Part shown: positions 7,771-18,862 of the stretch, piece by piece
Layout of the letters: every line of letters begins with the position of its first letter
Position numbering within the stretch: position 1 is the first letter of the stretch
Assembly: GCF_964031165.1 (NCBI RefSeq)
Contig: NZ_OZ035011.1
Span: 1,416,001-1,480,000 of the forward strand
Length of the DNA: 64,000 bases
DNA from: Rickettsiella endosymbiont of Rhagonycha lignosa
Lineage (GTDB): Bacteria > Pseudomonadota > Gammaproteobacteria > Diplorickettsiales > Diplorickettsiaceae
Direction of reading: 5' to 3'
Position numbers and translations under genes: made by a program
The notes under the pieces: generated by a model
Databases searched by the model: none
Told to the model about the DNA's origin: nothing
What the model saw: only the letters and a program-made list of their open reading frames with translations

Positions 7771-7940
7771 ACCTTGATAGATTGAAATTTACTTATTCAT
7801 AAGATTGAAAAATTTTCGGTTGATTCAACAAGAGATAAAAACAATGGAATTGAAGTGTTGTGGCAGTGTAAAACTAAACAAATAAAGTAAAATATTAATT
7901 TAAATTAGAATTTAGCTAAACCCATCTCAATTAAAAGACA

Positions 7941-8030
7941 TGGCGGAGAGAGAGGGATTCGAACCCTCGATGGTTTTTACGCCATACTCCCTTAGCAGGG
8001 GAGCGCCTTCAGCCTCTCGGCCACCTCTCC
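7941..8030 (-). tRNA. tRNA-Ser(GCT)
   Basis: A 90-base class II tRNA on the minus strand: acceptor GGAGAGG with matching 3' side, D-arm TGGCCGAGAGGCTGAAGGC, anticodon stem CTCCC/GGGAG around CTGCTAA (anticodon GCT, reading AGC/AGU), a long variable arm, TTCGAAT T-loop and an encoded CCA. It follows csrA, the gene order also seen in E. coli (csrA-serV-argV). Confidence 0.97.
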
Positions 8031-8082
8031 GACGCTGAGGTTGGCGAGTATAGCACTACCTTAAGTTTTATAAAATAGTTGG

Positions 8083-8301
8083 TTATTCTTCACTGTCTTC
8101 TAACTCACCTTCGTCAGAGTGTCCTTCTTGTTTTTGTTTTTCTTGTTGAATACGCTGATAAATTTCTTCTCGATGAACAGAAACTTCTTTAGGTGCGTTA
8201 ATACCTAATCTTACTTGATGACCTTTAATGCCCAGTACCGTTACTGTCACATCGTCACCAATAATAAGTGTTTCTGCAATACGCCGTGTCAAAATAAGCA
8301 T
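8083..8301 (-). CDS. csrA: Carbon storage regulator CsrA
   Basis: 72 residues starting [20 protein letters not shown], with the [19 protein letters not shown] core; R44-equivalent and L4 region used for RNA binding are present. CsrA binds GGA motifs in mRNA leaders and, in Legionella and Coxiella relatives, governs the switch between growth phases and expression of effectors. The C-terminal tail is acidic and slightly longer than in E. coli (61 residues). AAGGAG lies 10 bases before the ATG. It is downstream of alaS and lysC on the same strand, the Pseudomonas/Legionella arrangement, and is followed by tRNA-Ser. No GGA-rich antagonist RNA is visible nearby. Confidence 0.97.
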   Translation of the reverse strand: MLILTRRIAETLIIGDDVTVTVLGIKGHQVRLGINAPKEVSVHREEIYQRIQQEKQKQEGHSDEGELEDSEE

Positions 8302-8498
8302 CTTTATGATTCTCCTTTAGTTGACTCATTAATCGACCATATGCAACACCTAAGCAATTTCTATCTATATAACAAAAAAAGATAGAAAAATTCACATACA
8401 GACATTTTGCGGAATTAGTCTACTAACAAAACCTTAAGGAAAGCTTAATACTATTTAAAAATACGTAAAATTCCGTAAAAATAAGCTAGCAAAGCTAA

Positions 8499-9722
8499 TT
8501 ATTCTTCGCCTAAGCCAAAAACATGATGCAAAATCTGAACGCCTCGCACTATCTGGTCATCACTAACCATCAGAGAGACCCTTAGCGCTGAGGATAAAGT
8601 TAAAATAGCATTGATACCTACTGATTCCAGTGCTTCAAATAAGGTATGAATGATACCTGGATGAGAATGCAAACCTGTCCCAACCACAGAAAGCTTTGCC
8701 AGTTTATTATCGCCCACTATGGATAGCGCAAATTTCTCCTTTACTAAAATTTGAAGTAATTGTTCTGCTTGATGATAATCTGCTCTTGCTAGCGTAAATG
8801 TTATATCCATTTGTTTTGGAGAAATTTGTTGTTGGGTTAACATATCAATTTCAATACGCGCATCACTAAGCAAAGAAAAAAAGTGCGACATGGCTTCTTT
8901 TTCAGCTGTTAATCCATGAATAGTCAATTTTGCCTCGTGATGACTCGCAGTAACTCCAGTGATTTTTGCTCCTTCTACTGAGGATTCTTCTTTGTCGGCC
9001 TGGATTAATGTTCCGTTCCCGTCTTGAGAGCTTGATAAAACACGTAATGGAATACGATATTTACTGGCCAGTTCGACTGCTCGATGTTGCACGACTTTCG
9101 CCCCTGCACGGGCAAACTCTGTCATTTCGATGAAACAAATTTGATCTAAGCGTTTCGCCTGGGGAACAAGATGAGGATCGGCCGTGTAGACACCATCAAC
9201 ATCCGTATAAATTTGGCATTCATCGGCTTTTAAGACAGCCGCTAAAGCAGCTGCGGTCGTATCCGAGCCACCCCGTCCTAAAGTCGTCATATCACCAGAA
9301 TCTGAAATTCCTTGAAAACCAGCAACAATAGGCACTCTTCCTGCGCCGATATCACTTCGTAATACTTCTTCTTTAATACTTAAAATACGCGCTTTTTTAT
9401 GATGACTATCAGTATAAATTGGGACATGAAAACTATTATAGGATCGTGCTGGACAACCTTGTGCAAGTAAAGCCATCGCTAATAAGGCAGTAGCCGCTTG
9501 TTCCCCAGTAGCTAATAATAAATCATACTCTCTCGAATCAGGTTCTTCGTTCAATATTTTAGCTAACGAAATCAAACGATTGGTTTCACCTTCCATCGCA
9601 GAAACAACCACCACCAATTGATGTCCTTGTGCGCGAGTTTCAATAATTTTATTTGCAACCTGTTGAATTTTATCGATACTTCCAACCGAGCTGCCGCCAA
9701 ATTTTTGTACAATTAAAGCCAT
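8499..9722 (-). CDS. lysC: Aspartate kinase
   Basis: 407 residues, the usual length for a monofunctional aspartokinase. The amino-acid kinase domain opens with VQKFGGSSVGS and includes GFQGISDSGDMTTLGRGGSDTTA and YTDVDGVYTADP; two ACT regulatory domains fill the last 150 residues. It phosphorylates aspartate, the first step toward lysine, diaminopimelate (needed for peptidoglycan), threonine and methionine, and is normally feedback-inhibited through the ACT domains. It sits between alaS (30 bases upstream) and csrA on the minus strand, an order shared with Pseudomonas and Legionella. The reading frame is intact and ordinary. Confidence 0.96.
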   Translation of the reverse strand: MALIVQKFGGSSVGSIDKIQQVANKIIETRAQGHQLVVVVSAMEGETNRLISLAKILNEEPDSREYDLLLATGEQAATALLAMALLAQGCPARSYNSFHVPIYTDSHHKKARILSIKEEVLRSDIGAGRVPIVAGFQGISDSGDMTTLGRGGSDTTAAALAAVLKADECQIYTDVDGVYTADPHLVPQAKRLDQICFIEMTEFARAGAKVVQHRAVELASKYRIPLRVLSSSQDGNGTLIQADKEESSVEGAKITGVTASHHEAKLTIHGLTAEKEAMSHFFSLLSDARIEIDMLTQQQISPKQMDITFTLARADYHQAEQLLQILVKEKFALSIVGDNKLAKLSVVGTGLHSHPGIIHTLFEALESVGINAILTLSSALRVSLMVSDDQIVRGVQILHHVFGLGEE

Positions 9723-9752
9723 TGTAATGTTCTATTAATTAATTATTCAATT

Positions 9753-12368
9753 CTAAGCATAGTTGCCATTTAAGCGGGTCTCAACCCAATGTTTTACATT
9801 TTTTAAAGCCCCATCTAAGGCTTCAGGCTTCCCTCCTCCTGCTTGAGCAAAATCTGCACGCCCACCGCCGCTTCCTCCTATCGCATGCGCTATATTATTA
9901 GCCAATTCCCCCGCTTTTATTTTGTCGGTCAACTCTTTGCTGACACCAACCACTAATTGAACACGCTGTTGTTCAATACTCGCTAAAACAATGACTGCGG
10001 GTTTTAATTTATTTTTAAGTTGGTCTAATAAATGACGAAATCCTGCTATATCAATTCCATTAATTTCACTGATTAATAACTTAATCCCTTGTATTTCGAT
10101 CGCTTGAGAAATAAGCTCTTCTCCCATCATAGCGACTATGGACTGCTGTAAAGCGATAATCTGCTTTTGCAGAGCTTGCTTAGCTTCCATGTCCATACGC
10201 GCTTTTTCTAATAAATTATCCTTAGAGCTTTTAAAGAGCTTAGCAAGTTGATTAGTTTGTTCCTCTAAGGCTGCAATCCAATCTATAGCATATTGTCCAG
10301 TAACGGCTTGAATGCGACGTATCCCTGCAGAAATTCCTATTTCTGCAGATATTTTAAATAAACCAATATTACCGGTACGCGAAACATGTGTCCCTCCACA
10401 TAATTCCTTGGAAAAAGAACCCATCGTTAACACACGTACTTTATCTGCATATTTCTCGCCAAACATCGCTAACGCGCCGGTATTCTTTGCATCTTCCGTC
10501 GACATCTCTTCGGTAACAACTGATAAATTAGCTCGAACTTGTTGGTTAACGCGATCTTCTATCAACTTCAGTTGTTCTATACTTAATGGATGGGTATGTG
10601 AAAAATCAAAACGTAAGCGTTCTGGTTCCACTAAAGAACCTTTCTGTGTCACATGCTCTCCTAAAACTTCTCTTAATGCTGCGTGTAATAGATGGGTTGC
10701 AGAATGATTTAAAGTAATCGCGCGACGTTTTTCAGCATCGACTTCTGCCTTCAATTTATCACCTTTTTGCAAATGACCTTTAATTAACTTACCTTTATGA
10801 AGAATGGATGTTCCCTCTTTAAAGGTTTCAGTCACTAAAAAACGACTCGTTGTATTAACTAAATATCCCGTATCACCCACTTGTCCACCACCTTCCGCAT
10901 AGAAAGGGGTCTTAGTTAAGATAACAAACCCTTCTTCATTTTCGGATAGTTCTTGTATAGATTGCTTGCCATCAAATAAATCCAAAATAGGAACAGCTGC
11001 TTGTTTTAATGCCTTATAACCAATAAACTCAGTAGCGTTCTTTTCAGTTAAGGATAAACTCGGCGCAGATGCAAAACGACTCGCCAACTTAGATTGACTT
11101 CTTTGACGTTGCATTTCCTTCTCAAAACCTGCTATGTCTACGCTTAGGCCCTGTTCTCGAGCCATATCTGCTGTTAAATCCATGGGAAATCCATAAGTAT
11201 CATACAAGCGAAAAACTGCCAACCCTGGTAATTGTTTTTTGCCCTGCAGCTTAGTTATTTCTTGTTCAAATAGCTTAATACCATGGTTTAGGGTACGAGC
11301 AAATTGCTGCTCTTCATGCAGCAAAATCTTTTCAATAAATTTTTGCTTTTTTGCTATTTGCGGATATGCTTGCAACATTTGCGCCGCTAAAGGTTTTACC
11401 AATTGGTAAAAAAAAGGGCGATCTAGACCTATTTTATGACCATGTCGAATAGCCCTACGAATAATTCGACGTAGTACATAAGAGCGTCCTTCATTACCAG
11501 GATTAACCCCATCACTGACTAAGAAAGCACAAGCACGAATATGATCTGCGATAACGCGTAGTGAGGTATTGGTAAAATCAGTTATTGATGCTTGCTTAGC
11601 AACTACCTTTATCAAAGGTTGAAACAGATCCGTGTCATAATTATTTGTGACTCCCTGCATAACTGCCGCTAACCTTTCTAGACCCATACCGGTATCCACT
11701 GAAGGCTTTGGCAAAAGGGTAAGTGCTCCATCTAAGGAGCGTTGAAACTGCATAAAAACTAAGTTCCAGATTTCAACATATCTATCTCCATCCGCGGTTG
11801 GTGTACCTGGAGGCCCACCAGAGATATTGGGCCCATGGTCAAAAAAGATTTCTGAGCATGGACCACAAGGGCCAGTATCTCCCATAGACCAAAAATTATC
11901 TTGTTTACCACAACGAGAAAAACGCTTGGGGTCGATTTTAATCTCGTTTAACCAAATCGATGCCGCTTCTTCATCTTCAATAAATACCGTAATCCATAAT
12001 TTTTCTGGGGAAAGATTTAACTCCTCAGTCAAAAACTTCCAACTATAAAGGATAGCCTCGCGCTTAAAATAATCCCCAAAGCTGAAATTTCCTAACATCT
12101 CAAAAAAAGTATGATGCCTAGCGGTATAACCTACATTTTCAAGGTCATTATGTTTGCCGCCAGCCCGCATACATCGCTGTATACTCACTGCCCGAGAATA
12201 AGGTTTCGTTTCTAGACCCAAAAAAACATCCTTAAAGGGCACCATGCCGGCATTAGTAAATAACAAACTCGGATCATGGGCTGGAATTAAGGAAGCGGAG
12301 GGAACAATCGTATGACCCTGACTTTTAAAGTAATTAAGAAATAGTTCGCGTAGGGCATTGCTATTCAT
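9753..12368 (-). CDS. alaS: Alanyl-tRNA synthetase
   Basis: 871 residues (E. coli 876). The class II catalytic core begins with ALRELFLNYFKSQGH and LLFTNAGMVPFKD; the editing domain has HSATHLLHAALREVLG (HxxxH zinc motif) and CGGTHVSRTGNIG; a glycine-rich C-Ala end GGSGGGRADFAQAGG closes the protein. It charges tRNA-Ala and clears mischarged Ser and Gly. The start ATG at 12368 has only a weak GAAGAG upstream. First gene of the alaS-lysC-csrA run and divergent from gyrB across 290 bases. Confidence 0.97.
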   Translation of the reverse strand: MNSNALRELFLNYFKSQGHTIVPSASLIPAHDPSLLFTNAGMVPFKDVFLGLETKPYSRAVSIQRCMRAGGKHNDLENVGYTARHHTFFEMLGNFSFGDYFKREAILYSWKFLTEELNLSPEKLWITVFIEDEEAASIWLNEIKIDPKRFSRCGKQDNFWSMGDTGPCGPCSEIFFDHGPNISGGPPGTPTADGDRYVEIWNLVFMQFQRSLDGALTLLPKPSVDTGMGLERLAAVMQGVTNNYDTDLFQPLIKVVAKQASITDFTNTSLRVIADHIRACAFLVSDGVNPGNEGRSYVLRRIIRRAIRHGHKIGLDRPFFYQLVKPLAAQMLQAYPQIAKKQKFIEKILLHEEQQFARTLNHGIKLFEQEITKLQGKKQLPGLAVFRLYDTYGFPMDLTADMAREQGLSVDIAGFEKEMQRQRSQSKLASRFASAPSLSLTEKNATEFIGYKALKQAAVPILDLFDGKQSIQELSENEEGFVILTKTPFYAEGGGQVGDTGYLVNTTSRFLVTETFKEGTSILHKGKLIKGHLQKGDKLKAEVDAEKRRAITLNHSATHLLHAALREVLGEHVTQKGSLVEPERLRFDFSHTHPLSIEQLKLIEDRVNQQVRANLSVVTEEMSTEDAKNTGALAMFGEKYADKVRVLTMGSFSKELCGGTHVSRTGNIGLFKISAEIGISAGIRRIQAVTGQYAIDWIAALEEQTNQLAKLFKSSKDNLLEKARMDMEAKQALQKQIIALQQSIVAMMGEELISQAIEIQGIKLLISEINGIDIAGFRHLLDQLKNKLKPAVIVLASIEQQRVQLVVGVSKELTDKIKAGELANNIAHAIGGSGGGRADFAQAGGGKPEALDGALKNVKHWVETRLNGNYA

Positions 12369-12627
12369 GTGGGGCTCTTCAATGCAAAAGCGAAGAGTAT
12401 CACGGCAAGAGATTTTTGTGTCAATAAATTAAGAATGAACTTAGCCAATTTACAAGCAATATAAGTCAATTAGCCCCTATTATTATCTATAGTTAGGTTT
12501 TACCCCATTTTTAAACTAAGCTTATTATTCTTTTTTGATTACAGGTTAAACAGCGCAAAAATCAATTATCCTACTTTAAGCCTTTGTATTTTCTTATTAA
12601 TATTCGAATTTAAAGGGCAATTTATGG

Positions 12628-12633
12628 TATAAT
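12628..12633 (+). promoter_or_regulatory. -10 element (TATAAT) upstream of gyrB
   Basis: A perfect TATAAT in an AT-rich stretch between divergent alaS and gyrB; the -35 hexamer is not obvious. Transcription would begin near 12640, some 20 bases before the first gyrB ATG or about 155 before the internal one. Confidence 0.45.
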
Positions 12634-12646
12634 TTTCAGTTTTTAA

Positions 12647-15211
<2,565 letters not shown>

Positions 15212-15267
15212 AATTATTCTGGAAATAAAACTAAAGTTGATAATTATATACCTAGGATCCAGAAAAA

Positions 15268-16194
15268 ATGGAAAGCTTTAAACCTTGGCAAGCTTTAAAA
15301 AAAAATTCAATTGTTGATATTATTGCACCTGCTAGCGCCGTGACAGATATATCTATCCTAGAGAAAGTAAAAACTTTATTAACAACCTGGCAGTTAATAC
15401 CAAGAATTTCTTCTGATTTATTTGGGCCTGATCTGCTATGTGCAAACAGTGATGAAAAACGTTTTCACCAGTTAAAAGACGCTTTATTTAACCCTACTTC
15501 CGATGCAATTTGGTGTTTACGTGGGGGCTATGGTTGTACTCGTCTCATACCTTCCTTACTAAAATTAACCGCACCTGAAAAATGCAAGTTGTTTATTGGT
15601 TTTAGCGATATCACCGCTTTACATTTATTTCTTCAAGAAAAATGGCATTGGCAAACACTGCATGGCCCTACACTTAATCAAGTAACCCATCATTTAATTG
15701 AACCAGAAAATACTAATGAGTTAAAAGAAATTATTTTTAATCAATTACATCAATTGACATATTCTTTAAAATCTTATCATCACCCCACTAATTCCTTAGA
15801 TTTTATTGAAGGTCCAATAACAGGGGGCAGTTTGAGCTTAGTACAAACGAGCCTGAGCACAGATTGGCAAATTGAAACCAAAGATAAAATTTTATTTTTA
15901 GAAGATGTCAATGAAGCAGCTTATCGTATCGATAGAATGCTAGAACACTTACAACAATCGGGAATATTTATTTATGTAAAAGCCCTATTATTCGGTGATT
16001 TCACTTTTGTGGCAAAGCCTGAAGAGGAAAAAAAGATTCAAGAAGTACTAGAACGCTTTGCCCAGAAACAAAATTTCCCAGTATTACGTTGTCCCGATAT
16101 TGGTCATGGAAAAAAGAATCGTTGTTTACCTTTTGGAACACCCTCACTATTAGACTTAAATAAAAATCAGCTCACGATTAAAATAACAGGTTAA
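15268..16194 (+). CDS. ldcA: LD-carboxypeptidase (murein tetrapeptide carboxypeptidase, S66)
   Basis: 308 residues of the S66 serine peptidase family, which trims the terminal D-Ala from muropeptide tetrapeptides so that wall fragments can be recycled in the cytoplasm. The nucleophile serine is in GFSDITALHLFL (near residue 113), with LRGGYGCTRL before it; the EDVNEAAYRIDRMLEHL stretch supplies the glutamate and PDIGHG the histidine. No signal peptide, as expected for LdcA. AGGAT precedes the start. The yggT gene follows after only 5 bases, so the two are probably transcribed together. mpl at 29 kb belongs to the same recycling route. Confidence 0.9.
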   Translation: MESFKPWQALKKNSIVDIIAPASAVTDISILEKVKTLLTTWQLIPRISSDLFGPDLLCANSDEKRFHQLKDALFNPTSDAIWCLRGGYGCTRLIPSLLKLTAPEKCKLFIGFSDITALHLFLQEKWHWQTLHGPTLNQVTHHLIEPENTNELKEIIFNQLHQLTYSLKSYHHPTNSLDFIEGPITGGSLSLVQTSLSTDWQIETKDKILFLEDVNEAAYRIDRMLEHLQQSGIFIYVKALLFGDFTFVAKPEEEKKIQEVLERFAQKQNFPVLRCPDIGHGKKNRCLPFGTPSLLDLNKNQLTIKITG

Positions 16195-16199
16195 TTTCT

Positions 16200-16784
16200 A
16201 TGCTTAATTCCTTCAATAATGCAGGTATATTCCTGATTCAATCTATTTTTGATCTCTATATTTTCATTTTACTTTTGCGCATCGTTTTACAATGGGTTAA
16301 TACGGATAGTCACAATCCTTTATTTATATTAGTAGCGAGATTAACCAATCCGCCACTACGCCCTATTTGTCGTATGATACCAAGCCTACATGGCATCGAT
16401 TTTGCAGCTATAATATTATTATTAGGCTTAGAAATGCTTAAAATTGCATTTCTTGTCTGGTTACAAGTTAATACAACGCCGCATTTTACCGGATTAATTG
16501 TACTTGCATTTGCCGAGCTTCTTAATCAGTTAATTAATATTTTCTTTTATGCTGTTATCGCTTTAACTATTTTAAGCTGGATCAGTCCATTAGCTCATGG
16601 TCCACTCGTTGAAATTTTGGTACGCGTGAGCGAACCTTTAATAAAACCCATTCGTGGAATCTTGCCAAGTATCTCAGGACTCGATTTTTCGCCATTCATT
16701 CTAATCATCGGATTAAAATTATTAACTATTCTTTTGGTACAACCACTGGCACAAATCGGCGCAAGTTTGGCTTTAGGTCATTAG
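16200..16784 (+). CDS. yggT: YggT family integral membrane protein
   Basis: 194 residues with two YGGT repeats, each a pair of membrane spans: LLRIVLQWVN...NPPLRPICRMIPSLHGIDFAAI and ALTILSWISPLAHGP...EPLIKPIRGILPSISGLDFSP. The family is widespread in bacteria and plastids and has been tied to osmotic tolerance and to placement of membrane complexes, but its molecular role is not settled. Five bases separate it from the upstream ldcA stop. The downstream gap contains an AT-rich hairpin (TATTCATT at 16819-16826 with AATGAATA at 16851-16858) that overlaps the next gene's promoter region. Confidence 0.9.
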   Translation: MLNSFNNAGIFLIQSIFDLYIFILLLRIVLQWVNTDSHNPLFILVARLTNPPLRPICRMIPSLHGIDFAAIILLLGLEMLKIAFLVWLQVNTTPHFTGLIVLAFAELLNQLINIFFYAVIALTILSWISPLAHGPLVEILVRVSEPLIKPIRGILPSISGLDFSPFILIIGLKLLTILLVQPLAQIGASLALGH

Positions 16785-16829
16785 AACGATAGTTTAAATA
16801 ATGTATTTGTTATTAATTTATTCATTAAA

Positions 16830-16862
16830 ATTAATATTTATTTAATATTGAATGAATATAGT
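16830..16862 (+). promoter_or_regulatory. PmrA-like direct repeat and -10 of the second kinase gene
   Basis: ATTAATATT (16830-16838), two bases TA, TTTAATATT (16841-16849): both halves match the Legionella PmrA consensus cTTAATatT-N2-cTTAATatT at every strongly conserved position. After 7 bases follows TATAGT (16857-16862), five of six to a -10. The gene starts at 16921 without a Shine-Dalgarno. The layout is that of OmpR-family sites that replace the -35. Confidence 0.6.
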
Positions 16863-16920
16863 AATTTTTATTTTTTCATTAAAAATTAGTAACTAAAATC
16901 CTTATATAAATAAAATTATT

Positions 16921-18267
16921 ATGCCTAAAGAATCTAATAGTCTTATAATCCCTCCGGCCACATTAACTTTTAATCACCAAAAAAGGAAACGGCCTTCTAA
17001 CCTTCAATTAAATCTTCATTCGAAACGGCCTACTCTTCAATTAAATCATATAGCACCGCGAGAACAATATGTAAAACAAAGTTTTAATCAAAGTCCACAA
17101 ACACTATTACAAACCCCTGAATTTAAAGAAAATCTTGCCTTAATGAGTCCAAATACAATAAATAAATCTATAGCAAATACCAATCAGTCGCTATTTCAGG
17201 GACAAAATGGAAAGACAAACTTGGTTCATTTCAAAAATCAAGAGCACCAAACTCGTTCATTGGTTGAAAAATCTGAGAAATCGGGAAGATTTTCAATAGC
17301 TTATGAAATTCAGATTAATAAGACTATCAAAAAAAAAATAGACAACAATTTGCTGCATTTATTTTCATTGCCTGTACATGAGCAACTAGATTCTTTTTAC
17401 ACACTCTATAGAGAAGCGGGTACTCTTGAAATAAATTGTAAGAATATAAAAGAAAAACTAGAGAATAAATACACTCTAAGTTATCTATTTCAAGGATTCT
17501 CTCAGATGATAACTGCATTATCCTTTTTACATAACTCTAAGTTTACAGATGAAGAAGGAAACGATCATATCGGTATTATTCACAATGATATCAAACCCGA
17601 TAATATTTTACTTAAGAAAACTGGATTCGAACTAGCCGATTTTGGCTGCGCTTATTATAAAGATAAACCTGCTCCTCAATTTGCCACTTATTTCTACACT
17701 GCTCCAGAAATATGGAATAAACCTGAATTTTGTCATGAAAAAATTGAGAATATGGATAAAGCAGATATTTGGTCACTTGGCGCAACTCTAATGTATGTAT
17801 TAACAGAAAAAATAATTCCTCCTTCAGAAAAAGCAGATTGTGAATTTAACCAATTGCTTAGTTATCAGCAATGGGCAGAAAACTACATTGAACAATGGAA
17901 GACTCTTTTACATCATCAATCTATAACTGATAATATAGATTTACAAGGTATAGCTAATAAATTGAAAAATATAATTCATGAATTAGGAGAAAAAACCAAA
18001 CATCCTCAAGCAACTATTTTTCAAAAGAAAAAATTACTAGAATATATAGCATTATTAATGTTGGCACCCATTCATGTCAGACCTGATGCTAAAGAGTTGG
18101 AAAATATAATGAAAAACATTAGCTTTGTTATTCATGAGGAGTCAGAAATATTTTATTCGCAACATTTAAGAAAAAATAATAATTATTTTCCAACTCTCTT
18201 TCGACTACAATCAAACGACTACGTCGTTGTTTCTGAATCAACTATGAATATGAAAATATCCCAATAA
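16921..18267 (+). CDS. Eukaryote-like Ser/Thr protein kinase, putative effector
   Basis: 448 residues. Kinase landmarks: catalytic loop HNDIKPDN (H221, D223, K225, N228), ADFGCAYYK (D240), TAPEIWN (A261-E263) and DIWSLGATLMYVL (D282). The N-lobe is hard to place, with no clear glycine-rich loop, and the first 100 residues are polar and probably disordered, with a short tandem repeat (KRPSNLQLNLHS then KRPTLQLNH). HND instead of HRD makes it a non-RD kinase. No membrane span or signal peptide. It interrupts the ldcA-yggT and dsbB neighbourhood, is more AT-rich than these, and has a PmrA-like promoter. It shares fold and promoter type with the kinase at 5.8-7.4 kb but little sequence. The enzyme class is fairly sure; a role in the host is inferred. 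Confidence 0.7.
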   Translation: MPKESNSLIIPPATLTFNHQKRKRPSNLQLNLHSKRPTLQLNHIAPREQYVKQSFNQSPQTLLQTPEFKENLALMSPNTINKSIANTNQSLFQGQNGKTNLVHFKNQEHQTRSLVEKSEKSGRFSIAYEIQINKTIKKKIDNNLLHLFSLPVHEQLDSFYTLYREAGTLEINCKNIKEKLENKYTLSYLFQGFSQMITALSFLHNSKFTDEEGNDHIGIIHNDIKPDNILLKKTGFELADFGCAYYKDKPAPQFATYFYTAPEIWNKPEFCHEKIENMDKADIWSLGATLMYVLTEKIIPPSEKADCEFNQLLSYQQWAENYIEQWKTLLHHQSITDNIDLQGIANKLKNIIHELGEKTKHPQATIFQKKKLLEYIALLMLAPIHVRPDAKELENIMKNISFVIHEESEIFYSQHLRKNNNYFPTLFRLQSNDYVVVSESTMNMKISQ

Positions 18268-18275
18268 TATTTATT

Positions 18276-18794
18276 TTAAGATAAAAAATGTCGTTTATGT
18301 TTGCGCCGGTTTATATATACTTGCCGTAGAGAGATAGCGGCTAATACAATAAAAATCACTAATGTCCATCCTGGGATAGTTAAATTTAAAAAACGCCAAG
18401 TTCCACTACCGCAATTACTTGTTCCTTGAAAAAATAATTCAATAATTTTATGGAAATAGATAGAGGTGCTATATTGGGCTATGGCAGCTTGGCAACTAAT
18501 TAACTGATCTGAAGGAAAATGCTCTAACCATAATTGGCGACTCGCTACCACCGCACCCACTACTGCAAATAAAAAAGTTAAGGTATGCAAGAAACAGCGC
18601 GTTACTGCTTCAAAATTAAACAGCGCGCCCATTAAAAATAGCAGTCCTAACAAGGTAATAATGAACCGTTGTATGATGCAAAGCGGGCAGGGAATAATCC
18701 CAACTTTATATTGCAAAAATACCGCAATCGCTAAAACCAAGACGCAAAGAAAAAATGTCAATAAATCGATCCAGCGCGTAACGGGTAAATGCAT
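18276..18794 (-). CDS. dsbB: Disulfide bond formation protein B
   Basis: 172 residues, four membrane spans. The first redox pair is CPLC in IIPCPLCIIQR; the second pair is C99-type SCQAA and the NCGSG cysteine in the second periplasmic loop. DsbB reoxidises DsbA and passes electrons to quinone. dsbA is not in the window. It is convergent with the kinase gene (stops 8 bases apart) and divergent from the aconitase gene. Length and topology are typical. Confidence 0.93.
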   Translation of the reverse strand: MHLPVTRWIDLLTFFLCVLVLAIAVFLQYKVGIIPCPLCIIQRFIITLLGLLFLMGALFNFEAVTRCFLHTLTFLFAVVGAVVASRQLWLEHFPSDQLISCQAAIAQYSTSIYFHKIIELFFQGTSNCGSGTWRFLNLTIPGWTLVIFIVLAAISLRQVYINRRKHKRHFLS

Positions 18795-18862
18795 ATTGGG
18801 ATCCCTACCGTTAGATTAAGGCTTGCTGTAAACTACTATACATTATAATTGGGGATTCTAGT

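Noticed and set aside
10312-10707. Plus-strand frame of 131 codons inside alaS
   Set aside because: It is a shadow of the conserved editing domain of alaS.
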